DNA of 64,000 nt from Clostridia bacterium (GCA_017537515.1 JAFYKO010000122.1:1-64000), one strand, 5' to 3'. Counted from the stretch's first letter, positions 32,931 through 42,412 are shown. Numbers and translations: made by a program. The notes: generated by a model from the letters alone, not told the origin.

Positions 32931-34259
32931 ATGAAGACCGTAAAAGTGCCAATACTCAAACCACCCTGCTTGAATACAGACATTCAACAGTATAGCAGTA
33001 TGGTCCGTATGGCATTTAAGCGGTATCAAGAAGGACTATCTAATAAAGAAATTAGGTCATACTTAAAAGAGCGTTACACAATAAATAGTTGGCTTATAGA
33101 GTCCGCAAGAGCAGACGCACAGAACTTATATAACACCCTAAAGACAAAACACGTCATTTGGGGCGGGTTAGATAATCTAAAAAAATACCTAAACGGGTCT
33201 ATATCAAAAGAGCAGTATAAATGCCGTAGAAACTTTCCTGTCTGCTCGGTAGGGGAATCCCCTAACAAGGGCAACAGGCTGTTTGAATTAACTCTAAAAA
33301 ACAATCAAGTTACTTACAAACCCTCTCGCAGAATCCACACAGAAATACGGTTCTGCCCTGTAAAGAAGAAACTAGCACAGGAATTAGCAAAAGTTCAAGA
33401 ACTTGCGGAACAAGGAAAAATGCCCGTAACTGTAAAGTTCACTAGCACCCACCTGTTCTTTACTTACGACGAATCCTTGATTTACAACGAAGCCTATAAG
33501 GGATTGAAGCATAACCGTGTTCTAGGTATTGATATGAACCCCAACTACATAGGGGTATCTGTTATTGAATTTACCAAAAAGGCAGGCTTCACCGTCTTGC
33601 ACAAAGAAGTGTTTGATTTAACAACCCTTACTAAACCTAGCGGGGAATCTTCACAGCATAAGAAATCCAAGTATTTTACGAATAAATTGAAACACGAAAC
33701 TATTGCGATTGCTTACAAGATTAACAAACTTGTAGATTATTGGAAGTGTAACAAGTTGGCTATTGAAGACCTGTCTATTAAACCTACCAATAAACAGAAG
33801 GGTAAGACATTTAATCGGTTGTGCAACAACAAGTGGGAACGCCAACTTTTCGTGGACAAACTTAAAATGCTCGCAGGAATACACAAATATGAACTTGTAG
33901 AGGTTAATCCTGCATATTCTTCAATCGTGGGAAACTTCGCATACGGTGGTCCAAATACACCCGATATGGTTGCTGCAAGCATAGAAATCGCTAGACGAGC
34001 ATACAAGAAGTTTGAAAAAGGATGGTTCTATCCGAGGTTTAACATTAACCACTTAAATGAGCAATGGAAGCAAACATTAAGTGGTGTGAAATCTTGGAAG
34101 GACTTATTCTTGAAAGTCAAAGAATCTAAACTGAAATATAGGTTCCTGCTATCCGACTATATCGGGAATGCAGTCTTTAGAGGAATATATCCTAAACAAA
34201 AGTGGGAACGTTACACTTTTACTACAAACGGATGTATTCCACATTTCGCAACAATCTAA
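32931..34259 (+). CDS. Zinc-ribbon-less TnpB-related protein
   Basis: 442 residues from MKTVKVPILKPPCLNTDIQQ; the paralogue at 57152-58447 starts at the matching Met, and the frame upstream to 32886 overlaps the promoter. RuvC-like residues are visible: GIDMNPNYIG (Asp), IEDLSIKPTN (Glu) and a third Asp in PDMVAASIEIARRAY. There is no CxxC zinc ribbon; NPAYSSIVGNFAYG stands in its place. This matches the 'TnpB-related' accessory branch of IS200/IS605 proteins. It is the only plus-strand gene in the window. Confidence 0.88.
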   Translation: MKTVKVPILKPPCLNTDIQQYSSMVRMAFKRYQEGLSNKEIRSYLKERYTINSWLIESARADAQNLYNTLKTKHVIWGGLDNLKKYLNGSISKEQYKCRRNFPVCSVGESPNKGNRLFELTLKNNQVTYKPSRRIHTEIRFCPVKKKLAQELAKVQELAEQGKMPVTVKFTSTHLFFTYDESLIYNEAYKGLKHNRVLGIDMNPNYIGVSVIEFTKKAGFTVLHKEVFDLTTLTKPSGESSQHKKSKYFTNKLKHETIAIAYKINKLVDYWKCNKLAIEDLSIKPTNKQKGKTFNRLCNNKWERQLFVDKLKMLAGIHKYELVEVNPAYSSIVGNFAYGGPNTPDMVAASIEIARRAYKKFEKGWFYPRFNINHLNEQWKQTLSGVKSWKDLFLKVKESKLKYRFLLSDYIGNAVFRGIYPKQKWERYTFTTNGCIPHFATI

Positions 34260-34284
34260 AAATAAGTCCTATACAAACTCTACA

Positions 34285-34449
34285 CTAGCACTTCAATGCT
34301 TCAAGGGACCATTGTTCGTCAAGGTCGGGGTGTTCGCTGCGGAATTTCTTCAACGCCTTGTGAACTTCCCACGCAAGGTTCAAATTCTTTTCCTTGCACT
34401 CTTGCTTCAACGTGTCATACAGTTCTTTTACTTTTTCTTCTAGCGTCAT
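34285..34449 (-). CDS. Small helical protein, 54 aa
   Basis: ATG at 34447-34449 with AAAGGAAACT upstream. Lys/Glu-rich helix (TLEEKVKELYDTLKQECKE), ends LEALKC. Convergent with the plus-strand TnpB. Small charged-helix proteins often act as phage regulators, but this is not evident from sequence. Confidence 0.5.
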   Translation of the reverse strand: MTLEEKVKELYDTLKQECKEKNLNLAWEVHKALKKFRSEHPDLDEQWSLEALKC

Positions 34450-34507
34450 ACATAGTTTCCTTTTCTGTATGCCGTGGTTGTCCTATATACAATATAGCAC
34501 CATAGCG

Positions 34508-34542
34508 TCAAAAATGAAAGTTGCCGAGTATTCCTCGGCAAC
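34508..34542 (-). terminator. Rho-independent terminator after 34570 gene
   Basis: GTTGCCGAG (34520-34528) pairs with CTCGGCAAC (34534-34542); the minus-strand continuation is TTTCATTTTTGA. Ends the transcript of the 502-residue head gene. Confidence 0.75.
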
Positions 34543-34569
34543 TATCCAATCCATTAGACCAGGCGGTTA

Positions 34570-36072
34570 TTAGAACGGTTCGGGTTCGCCCATTTCAGCG
34601 GGGTTCGGGGCTTCGTTTTCGCCCCCGTTCGCTTCGGGTCCTTCTTCGCCACCCTCGCCACCTGCGGGGCTGTATTCCTTTTCAACGTCGCTAATCACGT
34701 CGTTTTCTTCTTCGTCGGATTCTTCGCCACCCTCGGTAGAACCGCCATTGTCGTCGTTCACAATCTGTGTGATAGCGTCGGCAAGAATGCCAATGACATT
34801 CATATTGTCTTCGTTCTTGTGATACGACAGGGCGTTCTTCAAGGTCTTGCAGGCTTCGCCAAGAGCCTGGAACGATTCAACAGCGTTCTTGACGGCTTCT
34901 TCTGCGTAGATAACTTCGTCGTCAAATTCGCCCGCCAGGGAAGCGTCCTTGACAAGTTTATCGCAGCAGTGAAGCACGGACTTCGTAAGGACTTCAAACT
35001 TCTTACCGAGTGTCGGAGCCTTGCGGACGTAGGATTCAACGACGATACCCACGACAGCGAAGCCTTCTTCAACTTCGGCAAAGGTTTCAGCGGATTCAAG
35101 GGCTTCGTCTTCAAGGTTGAAGAACAGGGAAGTAAAAGAGTTCCACAAGGTAGAAATCTTGTCCTTGAGCGTAGAAACAAGTTCTTTGAGTTTGTCAATA
35201 AGACCTTCGGACACAAACGCTTCGGTCGGGATAGTATCAATATCGCCCTTGGAAAGCGTAGTGATTGTGGTCTTGATAGTTGCTTTCGGGGTGGACGCTT
35301 CCTTGACAATCTGTTCCACCAGGTCACGGAGTTCCTTGAACTGCTTGGGGTCAATGACCGCTTCTTCAATCTTCGGAGCAGAATCAAGCAAGGCGTTCAT
35401 ACGTTCAAGAACAGGCGTGAGTTTTTCAACGGTGTCCTTGTTCTTTACCCCGTGAGTAGCAGAAGTGACAGCCACAAGTTTCACAACGTCTTCTTCGGAC
35501 ATAAGCCCGTCAGCGATGCTGTCCTTGATAGTCTGTGCGTCCACTTCAATAGCACGATTAGCGTTGTCAACCCAGGCGGTCACAACCTTGTCGCCACGGG
35601 TGGCATAACGGCTGTCAATAACTGTCAGCAGTTGGGTCACGTCGGGAATGTTCTCATAATCGGAATAAAGGATTTTGAGAGCGTCTTTAAGGTGTTTTTC
35701 AACGTCGGCAGCAGCCTTGACTTCGGGGGACTTATTGAACGTGAGTGCGTCCTTGATACCCTTTACGGACTGCTGCTTCAAGAACAGGACGTGAGCGGAA
35801 AAGTCATTGAGAGCCTTGATAGACGCTTTCAAATCTTCCTTGGATTGAGCCAGGTCCTTCGCCTTGTTTTCCATAAACTTGCGGTGTTCTTCCAGGACGT
35901 TGATGATTTCGCCCAGGTTCCGCATTTTGGAAAAGTCAGTTCGCTTGGACATACCCGCACCGAAACTTGTGGCTTCGGATTTCTTGGATTCAGCCCTGCG
36001 AGCAATCGGGCTACGCTGTGCAGCGGGAGCCACACGGCTTTCAAACTTATGTGTATTGATTTTCAATGCCAT
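34570..36072 (-). CDS. Tagged prohead-core-like protein, ~500 aa
   Basis: Start MALKINTHKFESR. N-terminus carries HKFESR and then ESKKSEA (residues 28-34 counted from this Met), as in the other tagged head genes. The body is helical and coiled-coil-like with low hydrophobicity, and the C-terminal 60 residues are extremely acidic (ESDEEENDVISDVEKEY, GGEGGEEGPEANGG). Such a basic/tagged start with a helical, acidic body fits an internal core or scaffold protein. No enzyme motif. Confidence 0.6.
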   Translation of the reverse strand: MALKINTHKFESRVAPAAQRSPIARRAESKKSEATSFGAGMSKRTDFSKMRNLGEIINVLEEHRKFMENKAKDLAQSKEDLKASIKALNDFSAHVLFLKQQSVKGIKDALTFNKSPEVKAAADVEKHLKDALKILYSDYENIPDVTQLLTVIDSRYATRGDKVVTAWVDNANRAIEVDAQTIKDSIADGLMSEEDVVKLVAVTSATHGVKNKDTVEKLTPVLERMNALLDSAPKIEEAVIDPKQFKELRDLVEQIVKEASTPKATIKTTITTLSKGDIDTIPTEAFVSEGLIDKLKELVSTLKDKISTLWNSFTSLFFNLEDEALESAETFAEVEEGFAVVGIVVESYVRKAPTLGKKFEVLTKSVLHCCDKLVKDASLAGEFDDEVIYAEEAVKNAVESFQALGEACKTLKNALSYHKNEDNMNVIGILADAITQIVNDDNGGSTEGGEESDEEENDVISDVEKEYSPAGGEGGEEGPEANGGENEAPNPAEMGEPEPF

Positions 36073-36085
36073 ATTCAATTCTCCC

Positions 36086-36634
36086 TTAATCTACACGATA
36101 TGCGAGCATACCGTTTTCAAGTCCAACTTCCTTGCTGTCATAGATAGCAAGGTGCCAAGCAGGGTCAAGGCGGTCAATGTTATATTCAGCAAATCCCCTG
36201 TAATTCACACTGAAATTCGGGGCAACCTGTTCTTGGACGAATTTAGCAAATTCTTCTTTGCCCAAATCGTCTGCAAGACTTTCAATTTCGTCCCTGTCTT
36301 CCCCGTCAGCGTCAACAAAGTCCAGGAACGTATCGTTCCCGAAGTAGTCAATGGCTGCACCCAAAATGGTATAGTTGTCACGGAACTGCGATTCAAGGTC
36401 GTCAACGGCTGCGTCGTAAGCAGACTGCTCATTGTCATACACACAATACGTGGCGGTTTCCCCGTCTTTCATTTTCACGTCAAGGACATATTCGGGTTCC
36501 AGGTAATCGTAGTCCTTGGAACTTTCCTTTACATTACGAACAGGGACACCTAGTTCCTTTGCAAGTGCCTTACGTGCGTCGCCCAGGTCTTCGCACTTCT
36601 TTGTTTCGTGAACACGGATTGTCATTTTAGACAT
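36086..36634 (-). CDS. Tagged prohead-core-like protein, 182 aa
   Basis: N-terminus MSKMTIRVHETKKCEDLG matches the tag family (H-E-x-K-K-S/C-E), with Cys replacing Ser. The rest is acidic (VDADGEDRDEIESLADDLG) without catalytic motifs. Neighbour of the 502-residue tagged protein by 13 bases. Probably an encapsidated or core protein. Confidence 0.6.
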   Translation of the reverse strand: MSKMTIRVHETKKCEDLGDARKALAKELGVPVRNVKESSKDYDYLEPEYVLDVKMKDGETATYCVYDNEQSAYDAAVDDLESQFRDNYTILGAAIDYFGNDTFLDFVDADGEDRDEIESLADDLGKEEFAKFVQEQVAPNFSVNYRGFAEYNIDRLDPAWHLAIYDSKEVGLENGMLAYRVD

Positions 36635-36647
36635 AATCTATTCTCCA

Positions 36648-37367
36648 TTATGTGAGTTCGCCTTTATTGGGCTTCACTCCGAAATTTTCTGCATACACGT
36701 AGTAGGGCTGCGAAGCACCTGCCATAGTAGCGTCAACGTAAAGATAGGTTTCTTCAAATACAGCGTCGCCCTCGCCCTTTTCCTTGTCATAGTGACCGTC
36801 GTCTGCCATAGCCTGTTCGGTTTCTGCAACGTCTAACAGAACAGACTTGTCAATCTTTTCTGCAAGAGCCACAGCCACTTCCAGGGCTTCTTCGGGGTTG
36901 CGGTCGCCATTGTGGACGTTCACATAGAACACGTGGGTGTCATACCCGCTTCCCGTCCACAAGTGAACCTGGGCGTTAGCCATTTGCTGCATAGACGGGT
37001 AATAGGAAGTTGTGCGATACGAATTGCCGTCCGTAATGTTTACGGAACACGGGTATTCGTCGTCGGGCATAAAGCCATTTTCGTTTTCAATTTCACGGGT
37101 CCCGAACAATTCGTTCTTCACGAACAGGTCAAGCAACTTGCGAGCCTTTTTAATCACGCTGTCGGAAACGCTGCTGTCTTCAACCAGGATAGCGTCCTTT
37201 TCGCTGTCGTAGCCTATGGGGAGTTGTTCCCCGTCCACGACAATAAACGACTGCTCGCCTTCAAGAACGCCCAGGGCGGTGTCCTGTGCGTCGTCTGCGT
37301 CGGGATAGAGTTTAGACAGGTCGTCGTTCTCTATAAAATAAACTTTTTGATTGTCGGGTTCAAGCAT
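36648..37367 (-). CDS. Hypothetical acidic protein in head cluster, 239 aa
   Basis: Asp/Glu-rich without a tag (MLEPDNQKVYFIENDDLSKL). The start is close to a TATATT (37374-37379) with only six bases between, so it might be leaderless. Function unknown; position between tagged proteins suggests a virion role. Confidence 0.5.
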   Translation of the reverse strand: MLEPDNQKVYFIENDDLSKLYPDADDAQDTALGVLEGEQSFIVVDGEQLPIGYDSEKDAILVEDSSVSDSVIKKARKLLDLFVKNELFGTREIENENGFMPDDEYPCSVNITDGNSYRTTSYYPSMQQMANAQVHLWTGSGYDTHVFYVNVHNGDRNPEEALEVAVALAEKIDKSVLLDVAETEQAMADDGHYDKEKGEGDAVFEETYLYVDATMAGASQPYYVYAENFGVKPNKGELT

Positions 37368-37398
37368 AACAGAAATATAAATAAAATTGAACAGACCA

Positions 37399-37464
37399 AG
37401 TAATCGCCTATATGAAAAAGCACCCCTTTTACGGGGTGCCTCACAAAAGAACTAGGCGATTACT
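37399..37464 (-). terminator. Nested inverted repeat with Rho-independent terminator
   Basis: Inner stem GCACCCC (37420-37426) with GGGGTGC (37433-37439) and an A5 tract (37415-37419, U5 on the minus strand) is a terminator for the 701-residue gene. An outer 12-bp perfect repeat, AGTAATCGCCTA (37399-37410) with TAGGCGATTACT (37453-37464), brackets it and includes the stop codon. Confidence 0.7.
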
Positions 37465-39565
37465 GAATCACCAGATACATTCCCTTGTCGCTCTTGTATG
37501 CGTCAAGGTCGCCATCGTCAATGGCTGCTTGAATACATTCGCCCTTGGATTTGTTTTTGTCCTTATACTTGTCGTCAAGCATTTCGCCGTAAACACGTTC
37601 TTCGTCAGCCCAATCCGTGTATTGGAACAGATTGTCAAAGAACTCAAAGGCAGAACCCTGGATTTCGCCCATTTCGGAATAGTATTCCCAAAGAGCATCC
37701 CAATAGTCTTCGTCTTCGTCAAGGTAGGCAGCAGCAGCACACAGACGCATAAACGTGTTATAGTCAATGTTCATCTTGATTGTGTCACTGATACCTTCGG
37801 ACTTTTTGGATTCGGAAAGAACCTTACTAACTTCTCCGTAGTCCAGGTTATCGCCCGCAGCATTCGGAAGGAAATCACCGCCCTTGTCGGTCCACAAGGA
37901 ACTGACACCCTTCGGGTAAGCATCGCACACAGCGGACACGTCAGCCAACTTGCCACGGATAGTAATAGTGCAGCCGATAGCGTCGGATTCCACGTTCGGG
38001 AACTTTTTCTTAATCTGCTTCAAGGTGCGTTCAATCCACTTCTCGCTTGAACTATCCAACGTTCCTACAACCACGGTGTCCTTTGTCAAGGCTTCGGATT
38101 TCTTGGCTTCAGGCTTTTTCGCCTCGCCCTTATCCCTACAACGCTTGCAAAGACCACCATAGCGGTCATAATCATATTCGGTCATAACTGCCCCGCAAGA
38201 GTCGCAGCGTTCCATACTCTCTTTCTTACCGTCCTTACAAGATTCGGGTTTCTTGGATTCTTCCAACTTACCACCAAGAACATCTGCAAGTTCTTCGGAG
38301 GCTTCCTTGCTAGGCAGATGAACGTAAAAGACATTCTCGTAATAGTAATCGGCCCGTCCATCGCCCCCTTCTATCTTGATAGTAAATTCGGGGTCGCCCT
38401 TTGCCTGGTCTTCATCAAAAACAATATCATCGCCATCACCCTCATAGGTATAATACTTGGATAAAACATCCACTACATCTTCAAGCAAATACTCTGCGTC
38501 AGCATATCTCAAAAGGTCTTCAAACCCAATGTAAGTTTCAATTTTAGTAGTGACACGCTCGTCGTTATTGCCAACCTTCCAAAAGCCGAAGCAGGCTCCG
38601 TCACCTTCGGATGCTCCGAAGAAATATCCGTCGGGTGCAATGCCGTTGAGTGCGTCAGTGAGTTCGTCCACAAGCATAGACTTCGTTTCGTCGTCAACGT
38701 CGTCCCAGGACTGAATTTCAAGGATTTCGGGATAGTCCTTCAAGAACTTGGAGTGGGCGGTTTCGTCGTGCTTCAAGGCGTTAAGGAACTTCGGAATAAG
38801 GTCTTCGGGCTTCAAGGTGCCATCGGACACAACCTTGTCTTTCAAGGCTTCAACACCCTCGGACTTCTTGGATTCGGGGACCTTACTAACCACTGATTTC
38901 AGCCAACCCTTCGGGTCCCTCATAATATCGTCAATGTCAGTCCCTTCATCAACCCATTCGCCATTATCGTCGCACACATAAACGCTACTCAACTCATTAT
39001 CTAGGAACTGAACACCGAACGTCAATGTCTTACCACCACTAGCATACAGATAATCAAACAAATAAGTGTCCTGCGAAACACCCTCAATGTCGTCTGTGAA
39101 GTAATCGTCAAACACAAACATTTTAAGGTCATCAAGATTCTTCAAAAACGCCCTGGCTTTTTTAAACATATCATTCCTAGCGTCTTCGTTAAAACTCTTC
39201 GTGGGAAGACCATCAGACTTCTTGGATTCGTTCTTGTCACACCAATCCTGGATAGCCCGTACAAGTTCGTCAAGTTCGTCAACATAGTCGCGTTCTTCGG
39301 GTAAGTCGGTGTCCATACTGCCCTTGCAGTCGTCACGATACTTCTTGACCTTTTCAAGAATATCCTTGTAGGAAAATTCAGTCGTGCCGAAGTTCAAGTC
39401 AATGTCGCCCAAGCCGAACTGACCATTGTCTTCGGAACCACTGTGAACGAACGCAAAACCCTTTTCAGTGAGCGGGTCGTATTCATCAAGCCACGGGGAA
39501 AAGCCACCATAACCTTCAATGTGGTGGCAGAAGTCGGTATATTTTGCTGCGTCCTGTTTAATCAT
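37460..39565 (-). CDS. Five-tag polyprotein with zinc ribbon, 701 aa
   Basis: Acidic protein made of modules separated by tag motifs: ESKKSDG (113-119), ESKKSEG (231-237), ESKKPES (436-442), EAKKPEAKKSEA (481-492) and ESKKSEG (585-591). Between the last two pairs lies a zinc ribbon (Cys454, 457, 473, 476; CDSCG...CKRC). If the phage protease cuts at the tags, the protein yields about six peptides of 35-200 residues. No catalytic domain recognised. Confidence 0.65.
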   Translation of the reverse strand: MIKQDAAKYTDFCHHIEGYGGFSPWLDEYDPLTEKGFAFVHSGSEDNGQFGLGDIDLNFGTTEFSYKDILEKVKKYRDDCKGSMDTDLPEERDYVDELDELVRAIQDWCDKNESKKSDGLPTKSFNEDARNDMFKKARAFLKNLDDLKMFVFDDYFTDDIEGVSQDTYLFDYLYASGGKTLTFGVQFLDNELSSVYVCDDNGEWVDEGTDIDDIMRDPKGWLKSVVSKVPESKKSEGVEALKDKVVSDGTLKPEDLIPKFLNALKHDETAHSKFLKDYPEILEIQSWDDVDDETKSMLVDELTDALNGIAPDGYFFGASEGDGACFGFWKVGNNDERVTTKIETYIGFEDLLRYADAEYLLEDVVDVLSKYYTYEGDGDDIVFDEDQAKGDPEFTIKIEGGDGRADYYYENVFYVHLPSKEASEELADVLGGKLEESKKPESCKDGKKESMERCDSCGAVMTEYDYDRYGGLCKRCRDKGEAKKPEAKKSEALTKDTVVVGTLDSSSEKWIERTLKQIKKKFPNVESDAIGCTITIRGKLADVSAVCDAYPKGVSSLWTDKGGDFLPNAAGDNLDYGEVSKVLSESKKSEGISDTIKMNIDYNTFMRLCAAAAYLDEDEDYWDALWEYYSEMGEIQGSAFEFFDNLFQYTDWADEERVYGEMLDDKYKDKNKSKGECIQAAIDDGDLDAYKSDKGMYLVIQ

Positions 39566-39592
39566 AATGCAGGTCCTCTCTTTGTTAAAAAA

Positions 39593-40474
39593 TTACTTTG
39601 CGTAGTAGTCCATAGCGTTGTCAAACGCTGCGTAGTTGGCTTTCTTACGATATTCGGAAGTCGTAGCCTTGTCGCTAGACGAAGCCCAATAAATGTCATA
39701 CGGCTCTCCTACAATGTCTCCACTAGGCTTTTCACGTTCGCCCGCCATAACCACAGCAAACACAACCCCGTCATCGTCCTTGTAGCAGTCAATGATTTTC
39801 TTTGCGTCTTCAATGGCATCGTCGTCGGAGTAGTATGTTTGGGAAGCAGCCATATCGTCAATGCGGTCTTCTTCCCCGTCAGCGTCAATGCGGAACAGGT
39901 CAATGGTGAACACGTCCTTGTCGCCCTCGGCTTCGGACTTCTTGGATTCAGCAGTTTCAACCTTGTCGGTAAAATCCGCAAAGGTAATACCGCTGTCGTC
40001 GTCCGAACCACCGAACAACTCACGCATCACGTCGTCCTTAATATCCTGGTCAAATACCACAACTTCGTCGTAATAGCACCAAAGTTCTTCAACTTCGTCC
40101 AGGCTATCAATAGTGCCCGCAAAAGAATAGGGGCGACCCAAATCCTTGTTCGTGACTATGATTTCGTAATAGCCCTTATAGACGTTGAACTTGCCGTCCA
40201 TATAGTAAGTGCTTGCGTCAGTCATACCTGCGAAATGTTCCATTTTACGGCAGCACTGCGGGTCGGCTCCGTCCACTTCGTCAAAGTCCTCCTGGTCATA
40301 CGGCTGCAATTTAAGGGTTCCGTCGTCATTCACAGCGATTACTTCTGCAAACGCCATTTCGTGAATCAACTTACCCCCATCCTTTTCAGCGTCGTAATCT
40401 ACGAAATCGCCAACCTGGAAATTGCCGACGGCTTCGGACTTCTTGTTTTCGTGGACGTTAATCTTCATAGTCAT
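39593..40474 (-). CDS. Two-tag core protein, 293 aa
   Basis: Tags ENKKSEA (9-15) and ESKKSEA (176-182) split it into an N-terminal piece of about 160 residues and a C-terminal piece of about 110. Both are acidic. Begins MTMKINVHENKKSEAVG like other tag starts. First gene after promoter P8, so it has its own control within the head cluster. Confidence 0.6.
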   Translation of the reverse strand: MTMKINVHENKKSEAVGNFQVGDFVDYDAEKDGGKLIHEMAFAEVIAVNDDGTLKLQPYDQEDFDEVDGADPQCCRKMEHFAGMTDASTYYMDGKFNVYKGYYEIIVTNKDLGRPYSFAGTIDSLDEVEELWCYYDEVVVFDQDIKDDVMRELFGGSDDDSGITFADFTDKVETAESKKSEAEGDKDVFTIDLFRIDADGEEDRIDDMAASQTYYSDDDAIEDAKKIIDCYKDDDGVVFAVVMAGEREKPSGDIVGEPYDIYWASSSDKATTSEYRKKANYAAFDNAMDYYAK

Positions 40475-40495
40475 AGTGTTTACCTCTCACTGTTA

Positions 40496-40524
40496 AATAT
40501 AACTAAATACCTGCTGATTGTCAA
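40496..40524 (-). promoter_or_regulatory. Operator-type promoter P8
   Basis: Minus-strand TTGACA (40519-40524), 17-base spacer, TATATT (40496-40501), arms AATACCTG/CAGGTATT. Located in the head cluster just after the stop of the 525-residue tagged gene. Confidence 0.82.
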
Positions 40525-40541
40525 CAGGTATTTTGAAATTT

Positions 40542-42119
40542 TTATACGAAATAGAACAGGTTGCTGCTACGGGCGGTAATGGCATATTTCTTGCCGTCAT
40601 TATCACGGAGCAAGGCACCGTTCATTCCGTAAGTCCCACGGCTCACACCGACAAGTTCAATGCCCTTCTTGCGAAGTTCCTTTGCTTCTGCGTCGGAAAT
40701 AGTCGTAATGTCTTCGGCTTCCCCGTAGCGGACCATATCTTTCAATTCTTTCTGTTTGAGCGACAGGCTTTCGGACTTCTTGGATTCAGCATTACGGGTC
40801 CAATCATTCTTCGCACAATAGCCCTTGATTACACTTAAAAGTTTATTGACTGCTTCTTCGGGGGTGTAATCTTTTGCATAATACGAAACAGACCTATCAA
40901 AGTCATCATCCGTATAAGTGTGGAAATACTTTGTCCCCACAGTCCCCAACTGCTGCGAAAGTTCATTACGCTTAACAAAAATAGTATAAGCAGCATCGGT
41001 GCCACTGCGACTATCCGTGATTTCGTCATATTCAATGTCAAAGCCATAATCGTCCTTTACGGCTTCCAAACCTTTAACGACTTTATCCTGCCAATCGCTT
41101 ATGAACGCATTGGACTGCTTGGATTCAGCAGTGTTGCTTTCGTCGTCACGCCAATCCGCTTCAATTTCTTCCCAAAAATAGATATTCATTTCACCAATGG
41201 AGTGTCCCTCATCGGGAATGCCTATAAGGTCTGCGATTTCTTCGCAAACGCCATAGCAGCGGTTCCACTGATTTGCGTCGGCTTCGTCACGGGTGTCATC
41301 GTCTTCGTAATCGCCAACCACAACGAACTTAAACCCGTAGCCGTCCCATTCAAAATTGTTGTCCAAGATTTCAACAATATCGGACATATTTTCCTGGACG
41401 GCTTCAAGGTCAAGGTTGTCTGCAATGGTCTTGCGGTCCTTGTCGGAATTAGACCACCTGTCAGCCCATTCTTTCATACCCTTAAAGATATTAGTGACTT
41501 CTTCTTCCTTTGTGCGGTTTTCGTGCTGCTTGCTTTCGGGAAGGTAGTCACCATCAAAGTTGCGGGTGGAAGTGTAATACCACTTGCCGTCCTTGTCGCC
41601 ATAGTAGGACTGTGCTACAAGGTTGCCGTTAGTGTCAAGGGCGTAACCTGCGGTATGGAGCCACTGCGAGTCCTTAATGTCGTTGAACTGCTTGCTAGTC
41701 GTGACTTCCACGGCTCCAAGTTGCTTCATCTTGTTAATAAGGTCTGCACGGGAACGATACTGACGCTTACCGCCCAAACGCTTCGGGGGAAGACCCTCGG
41801 ACTTCTTGGATTCGCTTGCTGATTCCTGTGTCAATTCATACCCATCAATAGTTTCCATAAAACTATTCCAACGCACTACCAACTTATACTTAACACCGTT
41901 GTCAGTCATAGTGTAGGTCGTAACACACGTCTTCGTGCCATTAGGGTATTCTTCTTTTTCGGACAACCATTCCCAACCCCAACCAATAAGGTCATCTTCA
42001 CTATACGGTTCACCGTCCATTGTGTCCATATACGAACGGAAATCCTGGATAAATTCGGATTCAGCAGCCTCGGACTTCTTGCTTTCTTTAACGGCAATCT
42101 TGAATTTCTTGTTAGACAT
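40542..42119 (-). CDS. Five-tag polyprotein, 525 aa
   Basis: Tags at 12-18 (ESKKSEA), 103-109 (ESKKSEG), 195-200 (ESKQHE), 332-337 (ESKQSN) and 445-451 (ESKKSES) divide it into modules of about 80-130 residues. The modules do not resemble each other or any family I know. Begins MSNKKFKIAVKESKKSEAAE. Strongest case for a cleaved polyprotein in the window. Confidence 0.65.
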   Translation of the reverse strand: MSNKKFKIAVKESKKSEAAESEFIQDFRSYMDTMDGEPYSEDDLIGWGWEWLSEKEEYPNGTKTCVTTYTMTDNGVKYKLVVRWNSFMETIDGYELTQESASESKKSEGLPPKRLGGKRQYRSRADLINKMKQLGAVEVTTSKQFNDIKDSQWLHTAGYALDTNGNLVAQSYYGDKDGKWYYTSTRNFDGDYLPESKQHENRTKEEEVTNIFKGMKEWADRWSNSDKDRKTIADNLDLEAVQENMSDIVEILDNNFEWDGYGFKFVVVGDYEDDDTRDEADANQWNRCYGVCEEIADLIGIPDEGHSIGEMNIYFWEEIEADWRDDESNTAESKQSNAFISDWQDKVVKGLEAVKDDYGFDIEYDEITDSRSGTDAAYTIFVKRNELSQQLGTVGTKYFHTYTDDDFDRSVSYYAKDYTPEEAVNKLLSVIKGYCAKNDWTRNAESKKSESLSLKQKELKDMVRYGEAEDITTISDAEAKELRKKGIELVGVSRGTYGMNGALLRDNDGKKYAITARSSNLFYFV

Positions 42120-42152
42120 ACAGGTGTTCCTTGTTTGGAAAATTGTTATACG

Positions 42153-42284
42153 CTAGAACGGGAGAACGTCGCCCGTGAAGTTTCCCGTCCACAGAGATTC
42201 GTCACGCAGTTCTTCGTCCGCATACATAGCCAAAATGTATGCGTTGTAGGAATAATAATCGGGGGAAGTGTTTTCTTCTGCCAT
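42153..42284 (-). CDS. Small hypothetical protein, 43 aa
   Basis: ATG at 42284 with AAGGA upstream; Tyr/Asp/Glu-rich (SPDYYSYNAYILAMYADEE). Lies between the capsid-side TnpB and the 525-residue polyprotein. Possibly a small virion protein. Confidence 0.45.
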   Translation of the reverse strand: MAEENTSPDYYSYNAYILAMYADEELRDESLWTGNFTGDVLPF

Positions 42285-42412
42285 AGTAATTCCTTATTAT
42301 AGAAGTGTCACTACTAAAAATAATAAAAATAGCAGACGACAGCACATTCTAGGTAACAAAAATACTGCTGTAAGCACAGTTGGACACATTTTATACAAAT
42401 GCCCCTAACTTA

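Noticed and set aside
34819..36147. Plus-strand open frame of 442 codons
   Set aside because: Antisense to the tagged 502-residue gene.
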